NCBI GenBank assembly: GCA_017161655.1
Contig: JADFCV010000010.1
Span: 19,557-83,556 of the forward strand
Length of the DNA stretch: 64,000 bases
DNA from: Candidatus Sumerlaeota bacterium
GTDB taxonomy: Bacteria; Sumerlaeota; Sumerlaeia; Sumerlaeales; Sumerlaeaceae
Reading direction: 5' to 3'
Shown here: piece after piece, positions 8,836 through 17,489 of the stretch
How positions within the stretch are numbered: the first letter of the stretch is position 1
How the letters are laid out: the number at the start of each line of letters is the position of its first letter
Made by a program: the position numbers and the translations under genes
Notes under the pieces: model-generated
The model's input: the letters and a program-made list of their open reading frames with translations, nothing else
Databases searched by the model: none
What the model was told of the DNA's origin: nothing

Positions 8836-8854
8836 TCGGGTGAGGTAAAGTTGG

Positions 8855-10573
8855 GTGAACAGACTCGCACGCATGCTAGATAACCAGCAGCTGGGACTGC
8901 TAAGCCTCAGTGTTCTCCTCACTGGCATCGGTCTTTTGATTCCGTGTGAAGGCATCTGGGTCGTCGATTGCGGACTTCGTTTCCTTCAACTTGTCAATAT
9001 TGTCGAGCGTCATTCTTTCGGAGGATTCTGGCTCGATTATCCACTTCAGCAACTTGATCCAGCGTTCGATCTTGTGCCCTTCGGTCTCATTCAAACTTTT
9101 GTGCACACTGGACGTCTCTTCGCTCAGTATCCGCCCTGGTTCTGCTACGCAACAGCTCCGTTTTACGCACTGTTTGGCCAATGCGGTCCGCGTGTTCTAC
9201 CGCTGATTACAGGCATTTGGCTTTTGTGGGGAATCGCGCGACTGGCTTCGCTATGCAAACTTCGGCGCTCTTATCTCATCGCTGGCACCGTTCTCTTCGG
9301 CACCCCTCTGCTTCCCTATGTCTACATTTTCTGGGACATAATTCCTGCCTTGGCTTTCGCAGTGTGGGGACAGATGCTCTTGCTCGAAGCGGTCGAGCGA
9401 GCTTCATTGCCACGAGCTTTAGCTGCTGGGGCTCTCCTGTGGCTTGCGTTTGTCATGCGCGAGGAATACCTTTTGTGGGCAGCATGTTGTTTGGTTGCTG
9501 CGACTCTTGTGCGTGTCCCGCTGCGGCTCATCTTAGGAACTGCTACGGCTTTTGGAATAGGGGCTTTGTTGACGATGGCAATCAACCGAGCCCTCATCGG
9601 CGTCCCACTGTTCTTTCAAGCAAGCACGGGCAGCGGAAAATCGTGGGAGTATTCTTGGTCGCTAGGTTCGCGTGGCTGGGTTGCCTATCGTTATCTAGCC
9701 TTTGTTCAGGGAGCTCCTATGGCTGATGCCGGACTCTTGTTGGCCCTGGGATGTCTTGCATTTGTGCCCCGGATCACAGCGGTGAAACAGAAAATCCTTT
9801 TCCTTTTTCTTGGCTCGGTTGCAGCCTTCATTGCCCGTTTTTACGCATGGGATATGAAACATCCCATAGTCACCCAATATCTTGTTAGCAGCATGGCAGC
9901 TTCCGCGCCGTTGGTTTTCTTAGGGTTTTCTCAATGGGAACTGCCACACGGAGAACAGCAAGCGACTGCCAACCGCCCTCTTCGATTCACCGTCATCTGT
10001 TCCATTCTGTTTCTGTTCCTCACTCTAGCCTTGAGCGTCCCTAGTTCTGCGGTAGGGCTGAATTTCGGCCCGCGATTACTCCTTCCGATTTATCCCGGGT
10101 TTGTTCTTGGGGCTTTTGCGGTAATTCAAGGACTCGCTCAGGAAACCCAGGGCTCCGGAGCCCGTGTTCTCAAAGCACTAGTTGCCATTCTCATCGGGAT
10201 CGGCTTCGCAGACTCGGTCGTGCATCTCGACCGCCTCACTCTCCAATATCGCCAAATCGCCCGGATGGAAAAATTCCTGTCTCAGACTTACCCTGGAAAA
10301 CCAGTGCTAGCCGAGCAAAGCTGGTTTGCTACCATGTTTCCGCGCTTGTTCTATTCGCGCCCCATCCTTCCCGCATGGGATGGAACAAAGGTGGCAAAAT
10401 CCTACGACATGGCCAAGCAGCTTTCGCCCGAGGGGTTTCTCTACGTTGCCAAGCGCCCGCTGCGAAGTCAAAGCGCTCGTCTTGCGGAAAAGGTTCAGGA
10501 AATTAAGGTTCCCGCTACAATTCGTTCCTGTGACTCTGCTTTTGAGTTTTATCTGTACTACGTCCGTCCCTGA
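8855..10573 (+). CDS. Polytopic membrane protein, GT39-like
   Basis: 572 residues with roughly eleven hydrophobic helices, starting at GTG 8855 with GAGG nine bases upstream (ATG 8873 is an alternative). The layout is a cytoplasmic start, an early loop with FWLDYPLQQLDPAFDLVPF, and later paired helices (ALAAGALLWLAFVMREEYLLWAACCLV). It resembles GT-C fold glycosyltransferases such as the ArnT/GT39 group, which use polyprenyl-phosphate sugars on the outer face. I do not see an unambiguous catalytic Asp motif, so the family call is tentative. It follows the LVIVD lipoprotein gene by about 20 bp. Confidence 0.7.
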   Translation: MNRLARMLDNQQLGLLSLSVLLTGIGLLIPCEGIWVVDCGLRFLQLVNIVERHSFGGFWLDYPLQQLDPAFDLVPFGLIQTFVHTGRLFAQYPPWFCYATAPFYALFGQCGPRVLPLITGIWLLWGIARLASLCKLRRSYLIAGTVLFGTPLLPYVYIFWDIIPALAFAVWGQMLLLEAVERASLPRALAAGALLWLAFVMREEYLLWAACCLVAATLVRVPLRLILGTATAFGIGALLTMAINRALIGVPLFFQASTGSGKSWEYSWSLGSRGWVAYRYLAFVQGAPMADAGLLLALGCLAFVPRITAVKQKILFLFLGSVAAFIARFYAWDMKHPIVTQYLVSSMAASAPLVFLGFSQWELPHGEQQATANRPLRFTVICSILFLFLTLALSVPSSAVGLNFGPRLLLPIYPGFVLGAFAVIQGLAQETQGSGARVLKALVAILIGIGFADSVVHLDRLTLQYRQIARMEKFLSQTYPGKPVLAEQSWFATMFPRLFYSRPILPAWDGTKVAKSYDMAKQLSPEGFLYVAKRPLRSQSARLAEKVQEIKVPATIRSCDSAFEFYLYYVRP

Positions 10574-10752
10574 AGAGCGCCAACAGATTCGGCTCGAGAA
10601 TTTGGAAAGCCCTCTCCCCGCAGAAACCTCTCTCAAACCAACTTTTTCGGTGCGCTTTTTGCTTCCGGCGTGGAGGACCACAAGTCTTTTGATCGTTCGG
10701 GACGTGGTGCGGCGCCCCGGCCTAGCAATTTCGACGAGGGAGTAGTGCGCCT

Positions 10753-11331
10753 GTGGCACGCTTAGATACGAGAGTTCTCAAAGAGAAGCCAGGCGTGAGC
10801 CCACCGTGGAAAGTTATTTTTCTCCTCCTGGGCATCGGTGCGATCTGGGCATACATTGGGTACAAATACGTGCAATACCGCGTACCATCTCGTACACTGC
10901 AGGTTGCCGAATCGGAAACGAAAGCCCCAAAGCCGCTGACAAAGGCGCGTCCGCCGCGCTCTGCGCCGCAGCGCCCCCCAACATTTCTTCAGATGGTCAA
11001 CGAACTCGACCTCACAAGCGATCAGAGAAAACAAATCGAGCAGATTGCAAAGGAGACCACCATTCCGCGTGTTTTACGAGGGCGGATCAATCGTGTTCTC
11101 ACCGTTCAGCAGCGGGAGCAACTTACTAGCAAGACGAAAGAGCTCGCAGCGAAGCGTGCACAAGAGCAAAAAGCAAGGCTTGAGAAGCAGAAAGAGAACG
11201 CGGCCAAGCTCAAAAAGTATTACGGGAATGAGGCGGAGTATGCCGCTCAGGCTTCGCGAGCCATTCGCCAGCAGGCGCAGATGCGCCGCCAACCTGTTGC
11301 CACTCCGACACCGCCGGGCACGCAACCATGA
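10753..11331 (+). CDS. Bitopic coiled-coil protein, unknown
   Basis: 192 residues, GTG start. It has a short cytoplasmic N terminus, one transmembrane helix (VIFLLLGIGAIWAYIGYKYV), a Pro-rich linker, then a helical region with ELDLTSDQRKQIEQIAKE and VLTVQQREQLTSK. The LTxxQRxxI phrases resemble the LTxxQ motif of Spy/CpxP-type periplasmic chaperones. The rest is a long charged coiled coil (KRAQEQKARLEKQKENAAKLKK) and a Pro/Thr tail. The stop overlaps the next pilin gene by ATGA at 11328-11331, so a role with that pilin is likely. The preceding 179 bp (10574-10752) hold no gene I can support. Confidence 0.65.
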   Translation: MARLDTRVLKEKPGVSPPWKVIFLLLGIGAIWAYIGYKYVQYRVPSRTLQVAESETKAPKPLTKARPPRSAPQRPPTFLQMVNELDLTSDQRKQIEQIAKETTIPRVLRGRINRVLTVQQREQLTSKTKELAAKRAQEQKARLEKQKENAAKLKKYYGNEAEYAAQASRAIRQQAQMRRQPVATPTPPGTQP

Positions 11332-11927
11332 CAGACCAGAATGATCTCCCTTCCAGCCCCCGGTTCGTCGCCGGAAACCGGCAGGGCTTTACTCTCGTTG
11401 AACTCCTTGTGGTTGTTGCCATCCTCTCAATCCTTGCTGCTATTGCAGTGCCCAATTTTCTGGAAGCTCAGATCCGCAGCAAGATTGCCGTTGCAAAGAA
11501 CGACATGCGTGTCATCGCCACTGCCCTGGAGGTCTATCATACCGATAACGGGCGTTATCCAGAGACCTTTCTCACCCCGCGCTGGCAGCGTTTTCAGTGT
11601 CTCACAACACCCATGGCGTATCTCACGCGGGTCCCGCGTGACCCATTCGAGCAACGGTGGGACCTCGACAATCATATCGATTGGGGACCACGCCATTATG
11701 CCTACAAAATGGGTGCTACTCCGTTGCAAACGCCGCAGCGTTACGCCATCAGTTCAAACGGCCCTGATCTCGACGAAGACTCGATCCCTATTAAAGCTTA
11801 TCCCGGATTCTCCTGGTTCATCTTCACAGGGCAGGATCCGGATTACAATTACATGATTTACGACCCCACTAACGGTACAGTGAGCAACGGCGACATCTGG
11901 CGCACGAGCGACTATCAGCTCAATTAG
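11328..11927 (+). CDS. GspG-like type IV pilin/pseudopilin
   Basis: 199 residues with a long 20-residue leader ending in RQG, cut before FTLVELLVVVAILSILAAIA; the +5 Glu is present. The helix continues VPNFLEAQIRSKIAVAKND, then IATALEVYHTDNGRYPETF. The C terminus reads YDPTNGTVSNGDIWRTSDYQLN, the same YDPTNGTVSxGD pattern as the pilin at 6277-6963, so the two are paralogues. The start is coupled by ATGA to the coiled-coil gene. The T2SS/T4P cluster at 43-58 kb lacks a GspG-type gene, so this could be a major or minor subunit for it. Confidence 0.9.
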   Translation: MTDQNDLPSSPRFVAGNRQGFTLVELLVVVAILSILAAIAVPNFLEAQIRSKIAVAKNDMRVIATALEVYHTDNGRYPETFLTPRWQRFQCLTTPMAYLTRVPRDPFEQRWDLDNHIDWGPRHYAYKMGATPLQTPQRYAISSNGPDLDEDSIPIKAYPGFSWFIFTGQDPDYNYMIYDPTNGTVSNGDIWRTSDYQLN

Positions 11928-12018
11928 CTCTTCTTTGGCCGTCTACGGTCGCTTCCCTGTGATCTCGAATTTTGCTTCGTAATTTTCTTCTTTATTTTGA
12001 CCGTCGAAGCGCCTTTCT

Positions 12019-13725
12019 ATGACATTAGTCAAAAAGATGGCTCGCCTGATCATCGAGAAAGGTCATGATGCGGGGATGATTTACCCGCTGGGGTCGAATG
12101 CGGTCACCATCGGCCGCAGTGCCTCGTGCGATATCCAAATCATTGACAAGCGGGTAAGTCGCCACCACGCCGTCATCCAGGCCCAACGGCATGGTTTTGT
12201 CATCGAGGACCTTGGGAGCAAGAACGGAACCCTAGTGAACAATAAACCGCTCGTGGGGAGGATTCAGCTCCACAGTGGCGACCGAGTTCAAATCGGTGAT
12301 TGTCTTCTTCTTTTCGAGCTTGACGCAGATGAAGGGGAAGCTCCCGATCCGCGCACCAAATCCAGGGGGTCAGTCCAGCTTGATCCCGATAACGAGCAGC
12401 GGCCACCGGGGCAATTCGTCATCGAAAGTGCTAGCCAAAATCCTGCCTCTTCGGTGGAACCTTTCCGGCGTGAGCAAATCAAAGACCCGTTCGAGCGACT
12501 TCGAGTTCTTTATCGCGTGACGGATTCAATCCGCTCTATTTGGGATCTTAACGAGCTTCTTCACAAACTCATGGACATCATCTGGGAGGTCGCGACACCT
12601 CATCGGGGTATTATTTTGCTCAAGGACCCAGAGGAGGGAATCCTGGATCCGGTTGTCGTTCGTCTTCACGAAGGCGCCTCGGACGAAATCCACATCAGTC
12701 GCGGCATCGTGGAACGCTGCATGGCGGAGCAGGTGGCCATTCTTGTCTCAGATGCACCGTCTGATATTCGCTTTGCAGCCAATGAAAGTGTCATTCGCGG
12801 ACGCATCCGTTCGGCGATTTGCGTGCCTCTTGTCACGAAGAGTGGGTCCGAAGGGGTCATTTACATCGACTCGCAGGTTCCGGGGGAAGTCTATTATACG
12901 GAAGAAGATCTGGAGCTCATGAAAGGGATCGCTGCGCAAGCTGCGTTGGCGATCGAAAATGCTCGGCTTACTCAACAGGTCATCGAGCGGCAAAAGCTCG
13001 AGAAAGAGCTCGAGCTGGCTCGTTCCATCCAGATCGCGCTGCTTCCGAAAAAACCTCCCGAAGTCAAAGGTGTCTCATTTGCAGCGTTGAGTCTTCCCGC
13101 GCGCAAAGTCGGGGGTGATTATTATGATTTCTTCGAGCTGTCGGACGGACGTGTCGCGCTCGTGGTAGCTGATGTGAGTGGCAAGGGCATGCCCGCTGCA
13201 ATTCTCACCGCCACGATCCGTGCCAGTTTGCGCATGGAGACTCACGTGCATCCCGATCTGCCCGTGAGTCAGCTTATGACCGCCGTGAATTCTTGGACCT
13301 GCAAGGACACTTCGAACAATATGTTCGTCACGATGTTCTTTGGGGTCTACGATCCCGTGCGCCGTTCGTTTGAGTACTCCAACGCCGGGCATCTTCCCCC
13401 ATTACTTTTTAAGCCCGATGGCTCCTATCGCCAGTTGGACGCAGGCGGATGTTTTCTCGGAATTATGGAGTTTGTTGATTACGAGACGGAGACACTAAAG
13501 ATCGAAGCCGGCGATGTCGTCGTGGTTCTTACCGATGGGGTGACGGACACCCACAACGCACAAAAGCAGGTTTTTGGCCTTGAGCGTGTCGTTTCAAACG
13601 TACGCCAAAATTTACACCTTTCGGCTGAGGAACTCCGCGATGAGCTCTACGAGGCCACACTGATGTTCCGTGGCGCCGAGGACCAGTTCGACGACATAAC
13701 CATCCTCGTCGCGAAATTCGAGTAG
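12019..13725 (+). CDS. FHA-GAF-PP2C phosphatase, RsbU-like
   Basis: 568 residues in three modules. FHA domain, residues ~10-95: VTIGRSASCDIQI, VSRHHAVIQ and LGSKNGTLVN are the phosphothreonine-binding signature. GAF domain, ~165-320, ending QAALAIENARL. A helix (QKLEKELELARSIQIALLPK) leads into a SpoIIE/PP2C domain, ~335-568: AARKVGGDYYDFF, VVADVSGKGMPAAI, and TDGVTDTHN carry the metal Asp residues. RsbU-like phosphatases act on an anti-sigma antagonist. No anti-sigma, antagonist or Ser/Thr kinase gene lies nearby, so its partner is elsewhere. ATG 12037 is an alternative start. Confidence 0.92.
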   Translation: MTLVKKMARLIIEKGHDAGMIYPLGSNAVTIGRSASCDIQIIDKRVSRHHAVIQAQRHGFVIEDLGSKNGTLVNNKPLVGRIQLHSGDRVQIGDCLLLFELDADEGEAPDPRTKSRGSVQLDPDNEQRPPGQFVIESASQNPASSVEPFRREQIKDPFERLRVLYRVTDSIRSIWDLNELLHKLMDIIWEVATPHRGIILLKDPEEGILDPVVVRLHEGASDEIHISRGIVERCMAEQVAILVSDAPSDIRFAANESVIRGRIRSAICVPLVTKSGSEGVIYIDSQVPGEVYYTEEDLELMKGIAAQAALAIENARLTQQVIERQKLEKELELARSIQIALLPKKPPEVKGVSFAALSLPARKVGGDYYDFFELSDGRVALVVADVSGKGMPAAILTATIRASLRMETHVHPDLPVSQLMTAVNSWTCKDTSNNMFVTMFFGVYDPVRRSFEYSNAGHLPPLLFKPDGSYRQLDAGGCFLGIMEFVDYETETLKIEAGDVVVVLTDGVTDTHNAQKQVFGLERVVSNVRQNLHLSAEELRDELYEATLMFRGAEDQFDDITILVAKFE

Positions 13726-13742
13726 GCTTTTCTCGTTCGCAA

Positions 13743-13940
13743 TCAGCGAATATAAGTTGCTGCGCCAAGTCCCCACAAAAGCACAGCCAGCAATCTCGTG
13801 AACCACTTCAGCAGGGGAGAACCAACCATTGCCAATAGACCATCGCTGTGTGCGGCGACCCGCCGCACCGCGAACGAACTTGCGAACAAAACAAGCCCGA
13901 TCACGATGATCCACAAACCGCCGACTTGCTGGGCGTCCAT
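13743..13940 (-). CDS. Small two-helix membrane protein
   Basis: From ATG 13940, with GGAG about nine bases upstream, the protein begins MDAQQVGGLWIIVIGLVLFASSFAVRRV and ends with the second helix FTRLLAVLLWGLGAATYIR. Two helices with a short polar hairpin; no family recognised. It is convergent with the FHA-PP2C gene. It was accepted because the hydrophobicity pattern is coherent and a good SD is present. Confidence 0.55.
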   Translation of the reverse strand: MDAQQVGGLWIIVIGLVLFASSFAVRRVAAHSDGLLAMVGSPLLKWFTRLLAVLLWGLGAATYIR

Positions 13941-14046
13941 GATTGTCCACTCCAAGCGGTGCATTCTTGTTTTTCAGACACCAAACCAGCCAGCTTGGTT
14001 CCGCCAGTTGCCATAAGTCATGTTTTATCAAATTATTGAGGAAAGA

Positions 14047-14799
14047 ATGCTTCAAGACAAAGAACATCGGGCTCGACAAACAGCACAACCTGGAAGAACA
14101 TCTATCCGAATTATGGATTCCCATCGAATTCAACCGGTTGTCTCGATTCTTCTCGCCACGTACAACCGCGCTCACCTACTGCCGCGCGCACTGGATTCCG
14201 TTCTCAAGCAAACGGTAGACACGTGGGAACTTGTTATCATTGACGATGGTTCTTGTGACGATTCCCGAAGTCTTTTGAAGAAGTATGAAACTCGCGACAA
14301 ACGCATCCGGTGGCTTTATCAAGACAACCGCGGACTTGTTGTCGCGCGCAACCGTGCAGCGCGTTTGGCTTCGGGGCGATGGCTAACGTTTCTTGATTCC
14401 GATGACGAGTACCTCCCGAACCACCTCCAAGTCCGTCTCGATTACCTTAACTCCCATCCTCACATTGATATGCTGCATGGGGGCTTTATCGTCGTCGGGG
14501 GGGATCCCTTTGTGCCGGACATCCGCGATCCTGGCCGTCTCATCCATCTTTCAGAATGTGTTGTGGGGGGGACGTTTTTCATACGCAAGGATGCCTTTTT
14601 TGCCCTGGGCGGTTTTCGCCCGCCCGATTTCGGATGCGACCACGAGCTTTTTTTGCGCGCATCTCGCATTTTGAGCATCGAAAAGGTTGCATTTTCCACT
14701 TACGTTTATCATCGTGACTCGCAAGATAGTATGTGTAACCTCAAAGGCGACACTTCGGCACCGGCGAAGGACGGGGGTATTTCGAGGGAGCAAACGTGA
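14047..14799 (+). CDS. GT2-family glycosyltransferase
   Basis: A GT-A fold enzyme of about 250 residues. ATG 14047 is preferred because GAGG sits five bases upstream. Core motifs: VVSILLATYNRAHLLPRALDSVLKQT, VIIDDGSCDDS (first Asp pair) and LTFLDSDDEYLPNHL (DXD for metal/nucleotide-sugar). It ends in the typical DHELFLRAS segment. The sugar donor and acceptor are not readable. The stop overlaps the GTG start of the membrane TPR gene (GTGA, 14796-14799), so the two are coupled. Together with the GT4 gene and O-antigen ligase in this window, it fits surface-polysaccharide work. Confidence 0.9.
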   Translation: MLQDKEHRARQTAQPGRTSIRIMDSHRIQPVVSILLATYNRAHLLPRALDSVLKQTVDTWELVIIDDGSCDDSRSLLKKYETRDKRIRWLYQDNRGLVVARNRAARLASGRWLTFLDSDDEYLPNHLQVRLDYLNSHPHIDMLHGGFIVVGGDPFVPDIRDPGRLIHLSECVVGGTFFIRKDAFFALGGFRPPDFGCDHELFLRASRILSIEKVAFSTYVYHRDSQDSMCNLKGDTSAPAKDGGISREQT

Positions 14800-17366
14800 A
14801 GTACGAGAACCGCAAACGCGACCTTCTCTTTACGCTCTGTACCTTATTGGCAATGGCAGTGAACGGTGCGGGAGCCGTGCTAAATTACGTTCTGTGGAGC
14901 GACGGCCAGGTCCTTCATGATCTCTATTCTTCTTTAGTCGAACTGGCCGGTCCAGTTGCCGCAACCCTCTTCCTCGGCTGCACCGGGCTTACTGTGTGCG
15001 CTTATGCACTCGGACTTGATCCACGGCGCCCAAAACGCCCACATCTGCGCACCTGGCTGTTGGTAGTTTCCTATTTAGTTTTTTTAGCCGGGTATTTTCT
15101 CGGACGCTGGCAGACGAGCCCTGACAACCTGATTGTCTTTGTTGTTTCCGCCGTCGTTCTTGCCATTCTTGCGACAGGATGGGTTTGGGCTGAAGGCGTA
15201 CTGGGCCGTGTATCTATACAATTAGCACGAAAAGCCCTGGAAAATGCGCCGGCCACCATTGCTTACTGGTGGGCAAAGATCGGTTTAATGCTATTCCCAT
15301 CTTATCGGCCAGGGGAAAACATACTCGCTCTATCTCTCGCGCGATTGGGAAAATGCCAAGGTGCGGATCGTTATCTCCAGCAAGCTTACGACGACGGCGA
15401 ACGCGATGCGGATCTCTGCATGGCTCTCGGCCAGCTTGCAGAATGTAGGGGCGATCTCAACCGTGCCGCGCAATTCTACGAAGAGGCTCATCATTTGGCT
15501 CCCTCCACGGCCTTGTTCCGCAAAGTCGTCGCCCTTTGGGAAAAAACAGGCCAAAAACGCAAAGCTCTTGAGACTCTGAAGAAACTTCATGCCAACGAGC
15601 GCCACCAGTGGGGCGAACACATCCACGAGTTGACGTTCGAAGTGGGGTCGATTGAAGACATACGAGCACTTTGCAAAGAATATGAGCACGATGGTCCCCC
15701 CTACACGAGGGCTAAAGAGGCCTATTTGAGGGCGCTTCAGTACCACCCTCGCGATATCCAGCTGCTGGAAGCAGTGGCCGAGCTTGCACAGAGAAATAAC
15801 GAACTCGACGAGCAAAAAAGCTACCTCACCCAATTGATTCAGCTCAAACCCGAAGAGCCGAGCTATCGGCGCCGCCTCATCGAAATCTGCCGCTGGCAAG
15901 GGCGGGTGGACGAATTGCTAGCTCAGCTCGATTCGCTGATAGATCTTGGCGATGCGACAAAGGAAGAACGCCTCGAAGCCGCAAACGAGCATTTCGCGCG
16001 GGGAAACTATGAGCGTGTCGAACAAATCATTGCCTCGTCACCCTCACTACGAAGCTCCATGGAAGCAGCTTGGCTCCTGGCCGCCAGCCATTTCGAGCGC
16101 GGCCGTATTGAGGACGCTAAGCGCGAAGCCCAGCGTGCGTCTGTTCTTTCCGAAGACAATTCTGACGAAGTACGCGCTCGCCTCACGAGTCTCGAACATC
16201 AGATTCGGGAGTTCATGTTGGAAAAAGAAGTCGAGGAGCTTTCGTCTCAGGTCCAGAAGAACCCAGCGGATCTGGATCTCCGTTTCCGATACTATGACTG
16301 TCTCGTCGCACGAGGGAACGCCGATCGAGTTGTCGTGGGGCTTGAAGAACTTTTAGCGTCTCAGCCAGAGGTGCTCGACCGTGTTATGAAGGAAATTTCC
16401 CAGCTCATTGAGCGCAATGGCCGAAATCTCCGGCTCATGACCTATCTGAGCGATCTTTGCCTGCGCCAGCAGAAGTGGGACGAGGTATTCGAACTCCATC
16501 GGCAAATGGCTGAGGAAGCCGTTGCCGGTCCACCGATCCTGCTCGAAGGTGCCAAGAAGATTCTCCAAGAGAATCCCCATCACCCTCCTTCGCTTCTCTA
16601 TATGGCACAGAATGCTGCCGAAGCAGGACGACGTGAGAATGCCCTCGATTATCTCGACCGCTACTACGCGGCAGGGGGAACAAAAAATGCAGATGTCCTG
16701 CGGCTCGAATTCGATCTTGCCCTTTCCTTAGGACACGAGGATCGCGCCCAGGCCGTCGGGATGGAGCTTTCTAAGTTAGATACCACGAATAAAGCGCTTT
16801 TCCTGGCACTGGCCGAGCTCGCAGCTAAACGCAACCGGTATGATGAGGCGGTGCGATTAGCTACCAGGGCCCAGTCCCTTGATCCGCAAGATGCCGCAGT
16901 AAGGGCGCTTGTCAAAGATTACGAGGAAAAAGAGCGTCGAGCACGAATAGGTGTTTTGCGCGGTTCCCTCTCTAGTGACCCTGAGAAAGATGGCCCCGTC
17001 CATCTTGAGCTGGGAGATCTTTTCCACGATTTCGGCGAGCTGAACGAAGCCATTGTCGAGTACCAGCGGGCCACACTTTCACCCGCTTGCAGCAACGTTG
17101 CTCATGCAAAACTCGGCTACGTGCTTGCGTTCAAAGGGCTTTACAGCGAAGCCTTGGAAATGTTGAATAATGTGCAACTATCCATCCGGCAGCAGCCCGA
17201 AGAAGCAGCGAAGTTGAAAGCTCTTCTCTACCGGGCAGCAGAACTTATGGAAAGAGATGGAGAGTTTGCTGGTGCTCTCCAAACTTTTAAGCGGATATTC
17301 CTCGTAGATGCAGGGTATCGTGATGTCGTGGCTAAAATCGAAAAGCTTCAACGAATGAAAAAATAA
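14796..17366 (+). CDS. Membrane-anchored TPR protein
   Basis: 856 residues. The N-terminal ~150 residues contain four hydrophobic helices (LLFTLCTLLAMAVNGAGAVL, AATLFLGCTGLTVCAYALGL, WLLVVSYLVFLAGYFLG, LIVFVVSAVVLAILATGWVW). The rest is a long series of TPR-like helical repeats, for example MALGQLAECRGDLNRAAQFYEEA and LELGDLFHDFGELNEAIVEYQRA, with acidic and charged interludes. TPR arrays are protein-binding scaffolds. The GTG start at 14796 is coupled to the GT2 gene. A 120-bp gap follows before the FimV-like gene. Function unknown; a scaffold for envelope assembly is an inference. Confidence 0.75.
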   Translation: MKYENRKRDLLFTLCTLLAMAVNGAGAVLNYVLWSDGQVLHDLYSSLVELAGPVAATLFLGCTGLTVCAYALGLDPRRPKRPHLRTWLLVVSYLVFLAGYFLGRWQTSPDNLIVFVVSAVVLAILATGWVWAEGVLGRVSIQLARKALENAPATIAYWWAKIGLMLFPSYRPGENILALSLARLGKCQGADRYLQQAYDDGERDADLCMALGQLAECRGDLNRAAQFYEEAHHLAPSTALFRKVVALWEKTGQKRKALETLKKLHANERHQWGEHIHELTFEVGSIEDIRALCKEYEHDGPPYTRAKEAYLRALQYHPRDIQLLEAVAELAQRNNELDEQKSYLTQLIQLKPEEPSYRRRLIEICRWQGRVDELLAQLDSLIDLGDATKEERLEAANEHFARGNYERVEQIIASSPSLRSSMEAAWLLAASHFERGRIEDAKREAQRASVLSEDNSDEVRARLTSLEHQIREFMLEKEVEELSSQVQKNPADLDLRFRYYDCLVARGNADRVVVGLEELLASQPEVLDRVMKEISQLIERNGRNLRLMTYLSDLCLRQQKWDEVFELHRQMAEEAVAGPPILLEGAKKILQENPHHPPSLLYMAQNAAEAGRRENALDYLDRYYAAGGTKNADVLRLEFDLALSLGHEDRAQAVGMELSKLDTTNKALFLALAELAAKRNRYDEAVRLATRAQSLDPQDAAVRALVKDYEEKERRARIGVLRGSLSSDPEKDGPVHLELGDLFHDFGELNEAIVEYQRATLSPACSNVAHAKLGYVLAFKGLYSEALEMLNNVQLSIRQQPEEAAKLKALLYRAAELMERDGEFAGALQTFKRIFLVDAGYRDVVAKIEKLQRMKK

Positions 17367-17489
17367 GTTCGTGGCGCAGCTATTATTTGATTGTGCAGCC
17401 TCTTACAGTCTTTTCGCTTGATAGGAGTTCATAGCCCTCTCTCGATAAGAACGAAAACCGTTAGGGGCAACGGGTGAGATTCGGTTCCC

